A program made the translations under genes and the position numbers. Of a stretch of 15,000 nucleotides of DNA, positions 1 through 8,713 are shown in pieces. Source of the DNA: Cristatella mucedo (lineage: Eukaryota; Bryozoa; Phylactolaemata; Cristatellidae); NCBI GenBank assembly GCA_009760855.2, contig WPIO01000024.1, positions 5,000,001 to 5,015,000 of the forward strand, written 5' to 3'. A model generated the notes under the pieces. It was not told the origin of the DNA. It searched no databases and was given only the letters and a program-made list of their open reading frames with translations. Numbering within the stretch: position 1 is the first letter of the stretch; each line of letters begins with the position of its first letter.

Positions 1-134
1 GTCTTCGCAGCCAGAACAAATTTTGTCTAGTCATAACCTGAGGTTTCAATGCTACTGCAGCTTACTGAGTCTTTCCCAAGACATTCAAATGGGCCCGTCA
101 TTTTTAACCAATACTTACTAAGCCTGAATTGTAT

Positions 135-1000
135 TCAAAGATTCTTGCAAGCTATCGTCTAGTTTCCATGTGGCCTTTTTTGGAAAATGTTCTCGAAAGT
201 TGATGCTAAGCAGATTTTAAATTGCATGGAAAAGAATAAATTGACAGCAATATTTTAGTTGGATTCAACCGACTCAACTCCACTAAAACTGCTCTCCAGC
301 CTATTACCACCAACAACTCAAGTAGTGCGATTTCGGTAGTGTTGCTGTCCTGTTTGATCCATCAGCTGCGTTCGACAAGATTGACTACGATATCCTACTT
401 GAACGATTGAAAACCACGATAAGTCTGCAATCGCGTCCTATTATTGTCTAGTATTATCAACTGTCGGCCGCAGTGGCTTTGTAAGCATTTATCTAGCTTC
501 ATGGGTAATTCTAGGTTGGACGACAGCGATTCCGCTACAGTTTGGCTAGCAAAAAAGCTAACTCAATGGCTGCAGCCAGTAATGAATATGGCTGCAAGGC
601 TAGTAAAAACGTTCCTGCGGTACAGTCACGTGCGTATTTTTCTGATCACGGATTCAGAGAAAAACTGTTAAACTGACCCACATGGCCCGCCACGGCCCGG
701 ATTCTTCCAGCCTAGCTAAACTGCCGCCCCACTTTCTGCCTCAGCTTTAGCGCTCAAGTGCTCTTTGGGCATTACATAAGCTTTTTCATTCCGATGCTGA
801 AAAGACTGCTGGCGACATGAGTTTATTCTACATTTATAGAATGCGGAACTCGCTCCCACAATTCGTAAGGGATGAAATCTACTCTGCTGCTACTGACTTT
901 AGGACATCCTTTCCAATTGTCCTCAAATGCGGCTTCCATGCTACTCACTTTCTCGACTGCACTTCTAACTCAGCTTCCATGCTTCTCACTCTCTCTTTGT
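135..1000 (+). pseudogene. Decayed L2/CR1-like LINE reverse-transcriptase fragment
   Basis: Broken frames on the plus strand read ASYRLVSMWPFLENVLE (about 144-195), VDAKQILNCMEKNKL (about 199-243), VAVLFDPSAAFDKIDYDIL (about 342-400), LQPVMNMAARLV (about 571-608) and MRNSLPQFVRDEIYS (about 841-885). These follow the order of an L2/CR1-clade reverse transcriptase: the YRPVSLLPFL block, the RT motif with FD.SAAFD, then the C-terminal AARL and WNSLP blocks. The part that should hold the YADD catalytic motif, between about 500 and 560, is missing, so the copy carries an internal deletion plus frameshifts and stops. It is a dead fragment. Where its 5' edge lies is uncertain. Confidence 0.72.
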
Positions 1001-1018
1001 TTAATAAGCTGAAGGCTG

Positions 1019-1128
1019 TTTGCTACCGTATGCATAACGAAAGCCGGTAAGGTTTTGAGTGAGGCATAGAAAACCCTCCTGCACTGCATCCACTTATTCT
1101 TCGTGGCTTTACGGAATTAGAGGCAGGG
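1019..1128 (+). repeat. Dispersed repeat, AT-shifted copy (partner at 12167-12275)
   Basis: About 110 bp align with 12167-12275 in the same orientation, roughly 70% by eye. Shared anchors are GAAAGC, TTTGAG, GAAAAC..TCCTGCA and CGTGGCTTT.CGGA. Many sites that are CG in the partner are CA, TG or AT here, the pattern of CpG decay. The repeat family is not identified. Confidence 0.55.
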
Positions 1129-1795
1129 GTACATGAACATATACATTATTGCATACATCGTGATCAAACGTTTTAGCTACTACTTAACCTTAAAACGATA
1201 ACAAGTCTCTCGTATGGCAGCCTAAGATAGTCTATGCTCTATTTAGATGCTTTACAGATAGCAACTGCAGCATCAATCGCCAATCTTGGGCCCTTGTGTG
1301 CTGGTGCGTAACCATGCGAGTTCTTCCGTAAAACGTCACCAACGTGGGGCGTGCATTGTCCGCGGTGTGCTATTTATAGTTCTACTATGAAAGTACAGCC
1401 ATTATGAGTGTCGTGTTGTCAAAAACTGGGTGAGTACATTTCTAAAATGGACTTTCAACCACAGTGTGCATTCAGAGTTTAAATTGAACTGGCAATCGTT
1501 AATTTGTAACGATCAGGCTTCCGACCCATCAGGGCGTTATTTCTTTACGGATTTAAAAGTAGCGAGGATTATCTGAGGGATTAAAATGAAAGACTGGAGT
1601 GGCTTATCCAAGCGATGGTGCCCCCGCCCATGAGTCAGGGTAATTAAGCCACTATGTGCACGGTCTTTTATTTTTAAAGTGGATTTTCCTAACACGTTTC
1701 ATGGGTAGACAATTTTTCCGACAATATTTTGCCGCTAAACTTTGCCTACTTCATGTGAGTCAAACCGGGGAGAAGGGAATGGTACCGGTTACTCA
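1129..1795. other. Unassigned intergenic stretch
   Basis: No coding frame with family resemblance, RNA gene or clear repeat was recognised. A weak resemblance of about 1300-1355 to about 12318-12375 may extend the 1019-1128 repeat, but it needs gaps and is not called. Confidence 0.4.
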
Positions 1796-1940
1796 TTACC
1801 ATGTTATTCATTTTTTTTCTTTATTAAGCATGATATTACTCACCATTTACTTGCATTTCCCTTTGCAGCAAATTTAAAGCGCCTAGAGAGAGATTGAGTT
1901 CTCCGAGGGCGCTTTATCAAGTGCATTATTATTATTATTA
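1796..1940 (+). mobile_element. L2-like LINE 3' end with (ATT)n tail
   Basis: The segment matches the 3' end of the minus-strand copy at 5904-6060 (shared TTACCATGTTATTCATT and CTTTGCAGCAAAT). It contains a stem with arms AAAGCGCC (1876-1883) and GGCGCTTT (1908-1915), and ends in (ATT)n at 1925-1940. This hairpin and short tandem tail are typical of L2-clade LINE 3' ends, where the element's own reverse transcriptase starts. It may be the 3' end of the decayed copy at 135-1000, separated by unrelated DNA. Confidence 0.72.
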
Positions 1941-2350
1941 AGATCTGTAAAGCAAGAATGAGCAAGTGAGTGCCTTACTCAATGCTATAGCTATTTTACA
2001 TTTTATTTCATTAAGTTGAAGGCTTATACGTGCTTGTGAGGGCGTACAGAGACCACGTCTATATGTATATGCTACATTAGTGATGGCGGTCAATTGTGAT
2101 GGTCTTGAATTTGCTCTTCTCCTGCTATTAAATGTGCATTCATTTTTATGTTATGATTTTTCAAATCGCTACTCAGTGGCTAAAATTGCTCTACAGGTAT
2201 ACATTCACCTAAAGTTGGCTCTGCACATTATCATGCTGATACATTGAGAGATGAGCAGTTTCTTAGAATCATCAACTTTGCGGCCATGAATTTAAACCTG
2301 TAGACCACCTATTGGCTACGATAGCGATTCACGATTTGAGTGCTCCCCTT
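1941..2350. other. Unassigned AT-rich intergenic stretch
   Basis: No open frame with family resemblance, no RNA gene and no clear repeat match to the rest of the window was seen. Confidence 0.4.
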
Positions 2351-2517
2351 GCGTGCTGATCCTGTGCATGTCAACCCTAACCGTGTTATTCTTGTTGTTT
2401 ATTGAGCACGATACCACTGATCATTCGATCGTGCTTCCTTTGCAGCAAATGTAAAATGCCTAAATGTGATTGAGTTATCTGAGGGTGCTATATCAAATGT
2501 CTTATTATTATTATATT
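2351..2517 (+). mobile_element. Second L2-like LINE 3' end, diverged
   Basis: It shares with the 5904-6206 copy the blocks GTGCTGA.CCTGTGCATGTCA, GTGTTATTC and CCTTTGCAGCAAATGTAAA. It then has a degraded hairpin (AAAATGCC...GGGTGCTA, about 2453-2490) and an (ATT)n tail at about 2501-2517. The stem has lost several pairs compared with the copy at 1876-1915, so this one is older. Confidence 0.65.
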
Positions 2518-2616
2518 ACAGCGGCATCCACTTCGTCTTCATGCTGTTGTGTAGTTACATGATGCATTCAGGCGGGAGAACTCTCAACTTAGTGCTGTGG
2601 CTTCCCGAGTTAAAAT

Positions 2617-2755
2617 TAGACCATCATTACAATAATAATGTTTAATAATTAATAATTTTTATTAATAATTAAATAATATATATATATAATTAAAAATAGT
2701 TTATAATGTAATAATTAAAATTATTGTTAAAATAAGACCTTAAAATAAAACCGTG
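2617..2755. repeat. AT-rich low-complexity tract
   Basis: Nearly pure A/T built from TAATAATT-type blocks with a short (TA)n at about 2675-2688. It sits between an L2 3' tail and an L2 C-terminal fragment and may be expanded (ATT)n tail sequence. Confidence 0.6.
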
Positions 2756-2769
2756 CCATTTGTTTGTAT

Positions 2770-2872
2770 GCTGTCTAGGCCTGGAACTCACTACCAACTG
2801 GCGTCACGACACCCACTGACATGTCGATATTCAAAAATAAGCTAAAAACTCATGCCTCCGGCGTCTTGTATG
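2770..2872 (+). pseudogene. LINE C-terminal fragment
   Basis: One frame reads AWNSLPTGVTTPTDMSIFKN followed by KLKTHAS. It is the conserved extreme C terminus of L2/CR1/Jockey-clade reverse transcriptases (consensus WNSLP..., then F+..LKTHL). The minus-strand copy near 6200-6265 carries the same block. About 100 bp are recognisable. The sequence after it does not show the hairpin and (ATT)n end, so it is truncated at both ends. Confidence 0.68.
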
Positions 2873-3039
2873 TTACCACCAACCATTTGGTCATGCTTTC
2901 CTTGCATCCCATGACAGAGGGCCTAGAAATAAATTTTTAATGCTAAATACTTTTGCCATAACGTTTAAGCCGTCTTTCTTGAATACGGTTTTTGATCGCT
3001 GTGGAGTCAATCTCTTAGCGATCTTTTAAAAATCGCCTA

Positions 3040-3503
3040 AAGTATTTAGAGTGCATATAAAATATTTAGCCGAAGCGCTCGCGCTCGCGGAGCGCTGATG
3101 AGACCTTCCGTCATCGATCGACTTGGATTTCTAACTGCAGCACAGTTCCTTCGGTGCCGGACGCTGCAGGGGCAGAGCCGGGATTTCTCAGGTCGCGGGC
3201 TGCTCGGCATACTGCTCCCGTCCCTTGGGCCTGGGGAATTTAGCCCCAGGATATGAGAGAACTTCCGTCTGTCCGTGGGGCGCACCCCTGGGCTCCCCCC
3301 CCCGGCTCCTTCCCTGGGACGCAGGGGCTTTAAAGGCTCGCGCTTGAGCCGAATCCTGGTGTGCGCCGAGAGGATCAGCGCGTGCGCCCATAATTGTAAT
3401 CTAGATATTACGCTGCAGCCATTCTACGTCGTGCTGGAGGGTACCCGCTGCACGACTTCAGTTTGCTTATGGGTACGATGCTCTCCTACCTTTGACCGTC
3501 GTG
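3040..3503. other. GC-rich unassigned stretch, possibly a retroelement 3' region
   Basis: Base composition rises sharply compared with the left flank. It includes a nine-C run at 3295-3303 and the GC palindromic AGCGCT pair near 3073-3098. The plus strand ends in TACCTTTGACC and then (AAAT)n, which could be the 3' tail of a retroelement on this strand or the tail of the minus-strand SINE at 3504-3685. Open frames here lack family resemblance. Confidence 0.35.
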
Positions 3504-3685
3504 ATAAATAAATAAATTAAATAAATACTAGCTGATTTAGCAGACTCTTTTGTACAGCGCACGAAGAGCCTTCACGGGCTATCGTCACCGCTTGCAGCGG
3601 CGATAAAGAATCAGCCACCGCATGATCCGAACCCACGACCTCGGGACCGAGATCATGAAAAGCAGCCATGTTACCTAGTGTGCGA
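3504..3685 (-). mobile_element. tRNA-derived SINE with LINE-like 3' part
   Basis: On the minus strand an A box (TAGGTAACATGG, 3666-3677) is followed after about 31 nt by a B box (GGGTTCGGATC, 3624-3634). That is the internal Pol III promoter spacing of a tRNA head. The 3' part ends GCTCTTCGTGCGCTGTACAA (about 3548-3567), matching the equivalent part of the second copy at 12763-12892 and, more weakly, the LINE 3' hairpin. A (TTTA)n tail on this strand lies at 3504-3527. It is a non-coding, non-autonomous element; the head is too diverged for a working tRNA gene. Confidence 0.6.
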
Positions 3686-3739
3686 TGGTCGTAGGTTCTA
3701 GTCCTACGGCGCATGGAAAGTGCCTGGATGTAGACCAAC

Positions 3740-5029
3740 TTTGCTTAGGGCACAAATTAAATTAACTATACGCGTAAATATACATATATACCACCTTTGC
3801 AGGTCCAAGCGATTAGAGGAAACCCTGTTGGCGTCCCGCCCTCGAGATCTTGACAAACTGTGCGTGGCTGACTGCATGTCCGCGTAGATTTTCGCAGTGG
3901 TTTGACGCAATGCAGCGATTTCAAAATACAGCATCATCGATGACCTCCTGCAGTGGGCCGAAAACGGAGTTTGTTCTTGAGCGGGGAATACAATATTACT
4001 TATGTGTGATTCTGAAGACTCTTAGTATACTCAGAATACCAAGAGATGTTTTATTCTGAGAAAGAACTTCAGCTGCTTAATTAGTATTATTCTGAAAAAG
4101 CGGGAGGAGTCACAGGGCACAACGCTACTCATTGGACCGGGGTAGTTCTTAATTTAAAATCTCCGTACCAGGAATGAAATGTATTTAAAGGATTGTCTGA
4201 CGAGAGTACCGAGGCTCTATAAAACATACTTGCCCGGCGTGCTTGCTCAATAATGCTGGGGAAAATGGTGTGGATTTTTTGCCCAATGTGGTCATACCTA
4301 ATGCACAAGCTGCTCTCTATTTGCTTGATGATACCGAGTTCAAATTACGCTATCACGCCTGATACCGCGCTGAGAACAGTGCTCATGATTGGACCGGAGA
4401 TTTGTATATTGACTGCCAGTTGAGGAAATTGATAGTTCAAGCTATGAAGATATGTGAATGTTTTAGTGAAGTTTGAGAAAGTTTGAGATAGATCTAATCA
4501 CGTAATACAGGTCTTCAGAACACTTCAGTTACACACGGCAGCCAGTGCTCAGTTTTTAGAAATAAATTATGTTACTGCTGGGGTGGCTCAAATCTTATAA
4601 GCAAATGGTAAGCGGATCTTTCAATTTACTGGCTTAGCTGCTAAAACATGAAAATTGCAAGGTGACAGAAAATATTTGCAGCATATATACCACAATGGAT
4701 GGAAACATGTAAGCGTTTTGTTTATAATAGATATGAAATTCTATCCGTGTGATGACAATGAATCATATTCTAAATGTAATATTATAAGAGTTTCAGACAA
4801 TGAAGTGCTTACTTCAAGCTTAGACGCTGGTAATAGTAATATTCGAGCTATGGGACTTTAAGAATGCAATCTACGACTCGGTTATTTTAAAAGTAAAAAG
4901 AATAATAAATTTTGTATTAGAGAACACAATATCTTTCTAGGCACTTTTTATACGCTGAATAAAGAAAGCGTGATCGAATGGTTATTAGTAGCATGCTCAA
5001 CGTCAGCAGGCTTACCATGATTAGAGGCT
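3740..5029. other. Long intergenic stretch with no recognised feature
   Basis: Moderately AT-rich. Short open frames up to about 70 codons lack codon-level or motif support. No LINE domain, RNA gene or tandem array was recognised. Two short blocks around TCATTGGACCGG (about 4129-4140) and TCATGATTGGACCGG (about 4383-4397) resemble each other; this is too little to call a repeat. Confidence 0.4.
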
Positions 5030-5715
5030 ACCTGTACATGATCAACATGCAAATATGACTAGTGGCAGTAGTCATTGCAGCAGCATGTCAGCACATATAA
5101 CCTCAAAAATGAGAATCGCGTGGACCCACTAAATGCTGTGATAAATAGTTGCCTTGTAGCTTCTTTTTAGATTTCATCAAGTCTGGGGATGTTGTGACGT
5201 CAGTCGTGGGTGAGTTCCAGCCTCATGGAGCATACGAACTAAAGGCACGGTTTCCAAAGGATTTGAAGTTCGTGCGAGGTGTAGGTAAGCGACTTGACTC
5301 AGAAAAGCAAGTGGTACGGTGCCTAGCCTGGTGTTAGAGAAGATATGACAGGTAGGCAGGAGCAAAAGAATGAAGGAACTTAAAAGTGAGTAAAGGAACC
5401 TTGAATTATGTGCTTTGCTTGACTGGGAGCCACTGCAGATCGGCGAGTCTTGGTGTAATGTGAAAACTAAAACACTCTCGACAGACAAGCCTAGCTGCAG
5501 AGTTTTGCATCAGCTGTAAATGCCTGGCGCACAGGCCAGTAGATCAGCAAGCAGCGAGTTGCAAAATTTGAGACAGGACAACGTAAATGCAAGGAAAAAT
5601 TCAGACGGCGTATCCCTCTCTGAGCAAGCCCGAATTTTTAAAATGTTATATCGCTAAAATTAAGCAGACTCTCAGATTTTCCGAATGATTTCAGTAGAGT
5701 CCAACCTCCTTGGCC
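5030..5715 (-). pseudogene. L2-like LINE C-terminal copy, heavily degraded
   Basis: The segment aligns along its length with 6063-6740. Shared stretches include GGACCCACTAAATGCTGT, GACAAGCCTAGCTGCAGAGT and TTTTGCA.CAGCTG. Frames are broken by stops and indels: the related open frame at 5177-5488 reads only scraps. It lacks the hairpin and (ATT)n 3' end, so it is truncated at both ends. It is more diverged than its neighbour at 5904-6870. Confidence 0.7.
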
Positions 5716-5903
5716 TGAACTTGTGATAAACTTTTGTCACCTACCCTCTTCGTCGTCTTCTTGACTAAAAGCATTAGGTTTATTGCTGCTCACATAATTA
5801 GCAAACTTAAGATCCGGCTTCTTAGTAGTCTAGGCATTGCTCGTAAGAGACTGCAGGCTATCAGAAGATTTTAGCACAGACATCCCAGTCGCTAACAATT
5901 GCT

Positions 5904-6870
5904 TAATAATAATAATAGTAATAATAATGCACTTGATAAAGCGCCCTCAGAGAACTAAATCTCTTTCTAGGCGCTTTACATTTGCTGCAAAGTGAAATGC
6001 AACTGAATGGTAAGTAAAATCATGCTTGAAAAACAAACAAAATGAATAACATGGTAAGGGGTGACATGCACAGGGTCAGCATGCAAATGTGGTTAGTGGC
6101 AGCATGCACAGTGTCAGCACGCATAAGCACATCAAGGACAAATCACAGGGACCCACTAAATGCTGTCCTAAATAGGTGTGTTTTTTAAGTTCCTTTTAAA
6201 TTTGGTCAGGTCGGGGGATGTTCTGACGCAGGTCGGGAGAGAGTTCCAGGCTTTGAGAGCATACGACCTAATGCGCGGTCTCCAAAGGATCTAAGGTTTG
6301 TACGAGGTATTTGTAGACTGTTGGACTCCGAAAAGCGGGTGGTACGATGCTTGGCCTGGTGGGGTAGTATATCTGAGAGATAGGCTGGAGCCATAGAATG
6401 AAAGGACCTAAAAGTGAGCGACGAAACCTTGAAGTCAATCCGTTGCTTGACTAGTAGCCAGTGCAGGTCGGCGAGAAGTGGAATGATGTGGCAACTACGA
6501 TGCTCACGATAGACAAGCCTAGCTGCAGAGTTTTGCACCAGCTGCAATCGCCTGATCGCACATGCTGGTGGGCCAGTAAGCAGTGAGTTGCAGAAGTCGA
6601 GGCGGGATGTCACGAATGCATGGACCAACTTGGACGTGGTATTTTTATCTAAACAGGCCCGAATTTTAGCAATGTTATAAAGCTGAAAATAGGCAGATTT
6701 GACTGTGGAGATGATATGGTTGTCTAACGAGAGGTCGCTTTGGAATATGACACCTAGATTTCGAGCTGATTCAACTGGAGATATGCTGGCAGAACCAATA
6801 TTGAGAGTCAGCCTTTCCAACTTCTGAATCACACTGTGTTTGCCCATAACTAGTAGTGCTTCCAATATAA
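5904..6870 (-). mobile_element. 5'-truncated L2/CR1-like LINE with complete 3' end
   Basis: A 219-codon frame (6206-6865) encodes the part of an L2/CR1 reverse transcriptase downstream of the catalytic core. Blocks are RNLGVIFQSDLSLDNHI, LVHAFVTSRLDFCNSLLTGP, RRLQLVQNSAARLVY, LHWLLVKQRIDFK and APAYLSDIL. The catalytic YADD region would lie upstream and is absent, so the copy is 5' truncated near 6870, the usual fate of a LINE insertion. Near 6270 a small indel shifts the frame: the expected end (SYALKAWNSLPTCV, then LKTHLF) continues in another frame to about 6190. The 3' UTR follows, with hairpin arms at 5938-5945 and 5970-5977, and a tail of ATT-type repeats at 5904-5929. It cannot make active protein. 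Confidence 0.82.
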
Positions 6871-6939
6871 TGTGCCCGCACCCACATCAAGACGCTCTCA
6901 ATCAAACTTTCAATCGGACAATACAGGCAGATGCTTAAT

Positions 6940-6967
6940 AGCTTCCGAGAGAGTCATCTCGGAAGCT
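6940..6967. repeat. Perfect hairpin with 11-bp arms
   Basis: Arms AGCTTCCGAGA (6940-6950) and TCTCGGAAGCT (6957-6967) are exact reverse complements around a 6-nt loop, GAGTCA. No T-run follows and no gene ends here, so it is not a bacterial-type terminator. It may be a remnant of an inverted-repeat element or a chance structure. Confidence 0.7.
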
Positions 6968-7420
6968 CGTTTGCTTTTAGAGTAATTCCTTCTCCAAAAA
7001 TCTCCTGAATTCATCAAGTGCATAGATTTGCAATGAGACTCGAGGAGTTTTATTAGCCACCAACCCTTATCTTATCGATGTTAAGTAGAGAATTCTCCTC
7101 TGCCTCCAGTTTTGTTCCGAGCAATAGCTATTAGTCACTCAATCCTTTGAATGTTTCTTGCTTTATAACCGCTTTGACAGAAATGCCTATCTCAGATACA
7201 ATACTCGCTAAAATATGCACAAGCAATGAGACTAGAAAATCTTACCGCTATCTCTTCAGTAACTATGTCAAACCTATTTGAAATGAGGTGCTCGACGTGC
7301 GTAGCTGGTTCAAATCTGGATCTAAGCCCAGAAGTAACTTGTCCTACTTCACGAGCGAGTTCGCGTGTTGGATTATTGCAGCAGGCAATCCCATATTGCC
7401 CACTGCAAGCGGCGTGATGG

Positions 7421-7580
<160 letters not shown>

Positions 7581-8572
7581 CACCTATGAATACCTTTCCC
7601 GCTCCCATGGTGTGGAGAGAGTTAAGCAGCCACAAAATTGACGTTACTTCTGCTCGGTTCCTTCTCTTTCCGACAAAATAACTTAGAGCGAGCAATGACT
7701 CCAGCCCGCTTCCTGGGCTGTGAAGACCGAGTACCTGACCCTTGGGCTAAGACCCGGGAGCTAAATAAGTGAGTGCATCTGCTTGGCTTTTCCCGACCAT
7801 CAAAAGTGATTTGTCTCAATCCCGACAGCTTCCGTCAGATATTTCCCGTTCGTATAGGGAGAACCTTTTTGCCTTTTTTCAATTTTCATAAATTCTCGCC
7901 CTCCTGGTCGGCAAGGAGACGGCGTGTAAGCTGGTTGATTCAGCTGTTGCCGTAATAGCTTTGCGGGATGTCCAGTGTGCGCTCAGGCGTATAGCTGGCT
8001 GTTGATGTCGGTCCACTTTTGCTGCAATGCGCGCTTCTCTCCGAAAGAAATGACGCTACTGAAGCGTCCGACATGTCACCCACCCCACCCCCTCTGCTTC
8101 CGACTGTAAGTGTGACCGTAGCTCCGGCAGGTATTACTCCAAACACGTGAGCTCAGACATTACTACTCTTCTGGATACTCCTCACATTGCGCTCACAGTT
8201 TTATATATAGTTATATAGGCGCTCCATAAGAAAATGCATACTTTTTGAGCTCATAAGTGAAATTTGCAATACTTATATGCGTATATAAATATACATGCAT
8301 ATCTTCATTCAGTCAACGGTCAAAGCGCACGGCGGAAATCGGACCACAGTTCTGTCTCTAAAATGTCACGCCATCGATTCCAAAAAGCTTTGGCGGGCGC
8401 GAGGCAGAAACATCGCCTTGGCAGTCACGAGATATGCGAACACCTTTGAAGGCGGTATTGGTTTCCCTCGCCCCCCCCCCGCGCAGCCTTGCGAGTAGGC
8501 CACGCAGTCGATGACTTCCGGCGCCTAGTGGCGTCCCTCTTGAAGACGGAGTGGATGCGGCATGCGGGCCGC
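7581..8572. other. Region downstream of CFAP61, presumed 3' UTR and intergenic
   Basis: Nothing coding was recognised. The part nearest the stop codon is expected to be CFAP61 3' UTR on the minus strand. It contains a ten-C run at 8471-8480 (G-run in the transcript). No canonical AATAAA was found on the minus strand between 8000 and 8572. Confidence 0.45.
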
Positions 8573-8713
8573 TCATACCATGCCCGGCTTCGCGTACATG
8601 GGCAAGTGATAGTAGTTGTACGCCAGGAAGCTGAGCAGTCTCGTGTCCACCGCTCTCTTGACGCCGGAGGTGACGTACTCGTGAAGAAGTTCGCTCCTCT
8701 GCAGCTTGGTCAG
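8573..8713 (-). CDS. CFAP61: CFAP61 terminal coding exon with stop
   Basis: The acceptor CTCGCTTTTCCAG|CTG is strong. It has 46 codons and TGA at 8573-8575: LTKLQRSELLHEYVTSGVKR, then AVDTRLLSFLAYNYYHLPMY and AKPGMV. The tyrosine-rich end followed by a short basic tail fits the CFAP61 C terminus. No AATAAA follows on the minus strand before 8000; only variants such as TATAAA (plus 8200-8205) are seen, so the 3' UTR end is undefined. Confidence 0.78.
   Translation of the reverse strand: MTKLQRSELLHEYVTSGVKRAVDTRLLSFLAYNYYHLPMYAKPGMV

Noticed and set aside
3690-3708. tRNA T-arm-like hairpin, stem CGTAGG with loop TTCTAGT
   Set aside because: No matching acceptor, D or anticodon arm can be found upstream on the plus strand, so it is not a tRNA gene. 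It lies next to the SINE head and may be chance or a flank of that element.
7306-7320. B-box-like GGTTCAAATCTGG before the (TA)n tract, suggesting another SINE
   Set aside because: No convincing A box at the right distance and no match to the two SINE copies in this window.
8195-8210. TATAAA-type variant polyadenylation signal for CFAP61 on the minus strand
   Set aside because: Isolated variant in AT-rich sequence, almost 370 bp past the stop, with no supporting downstream element recognised.
8520-8534. Shared CGCCACTAGG block between the CFAP61 3' UTR and about 12354-12363
   Set aside because: Only about ten bases match, in GC-rich DNA; not enough for a repeat call.
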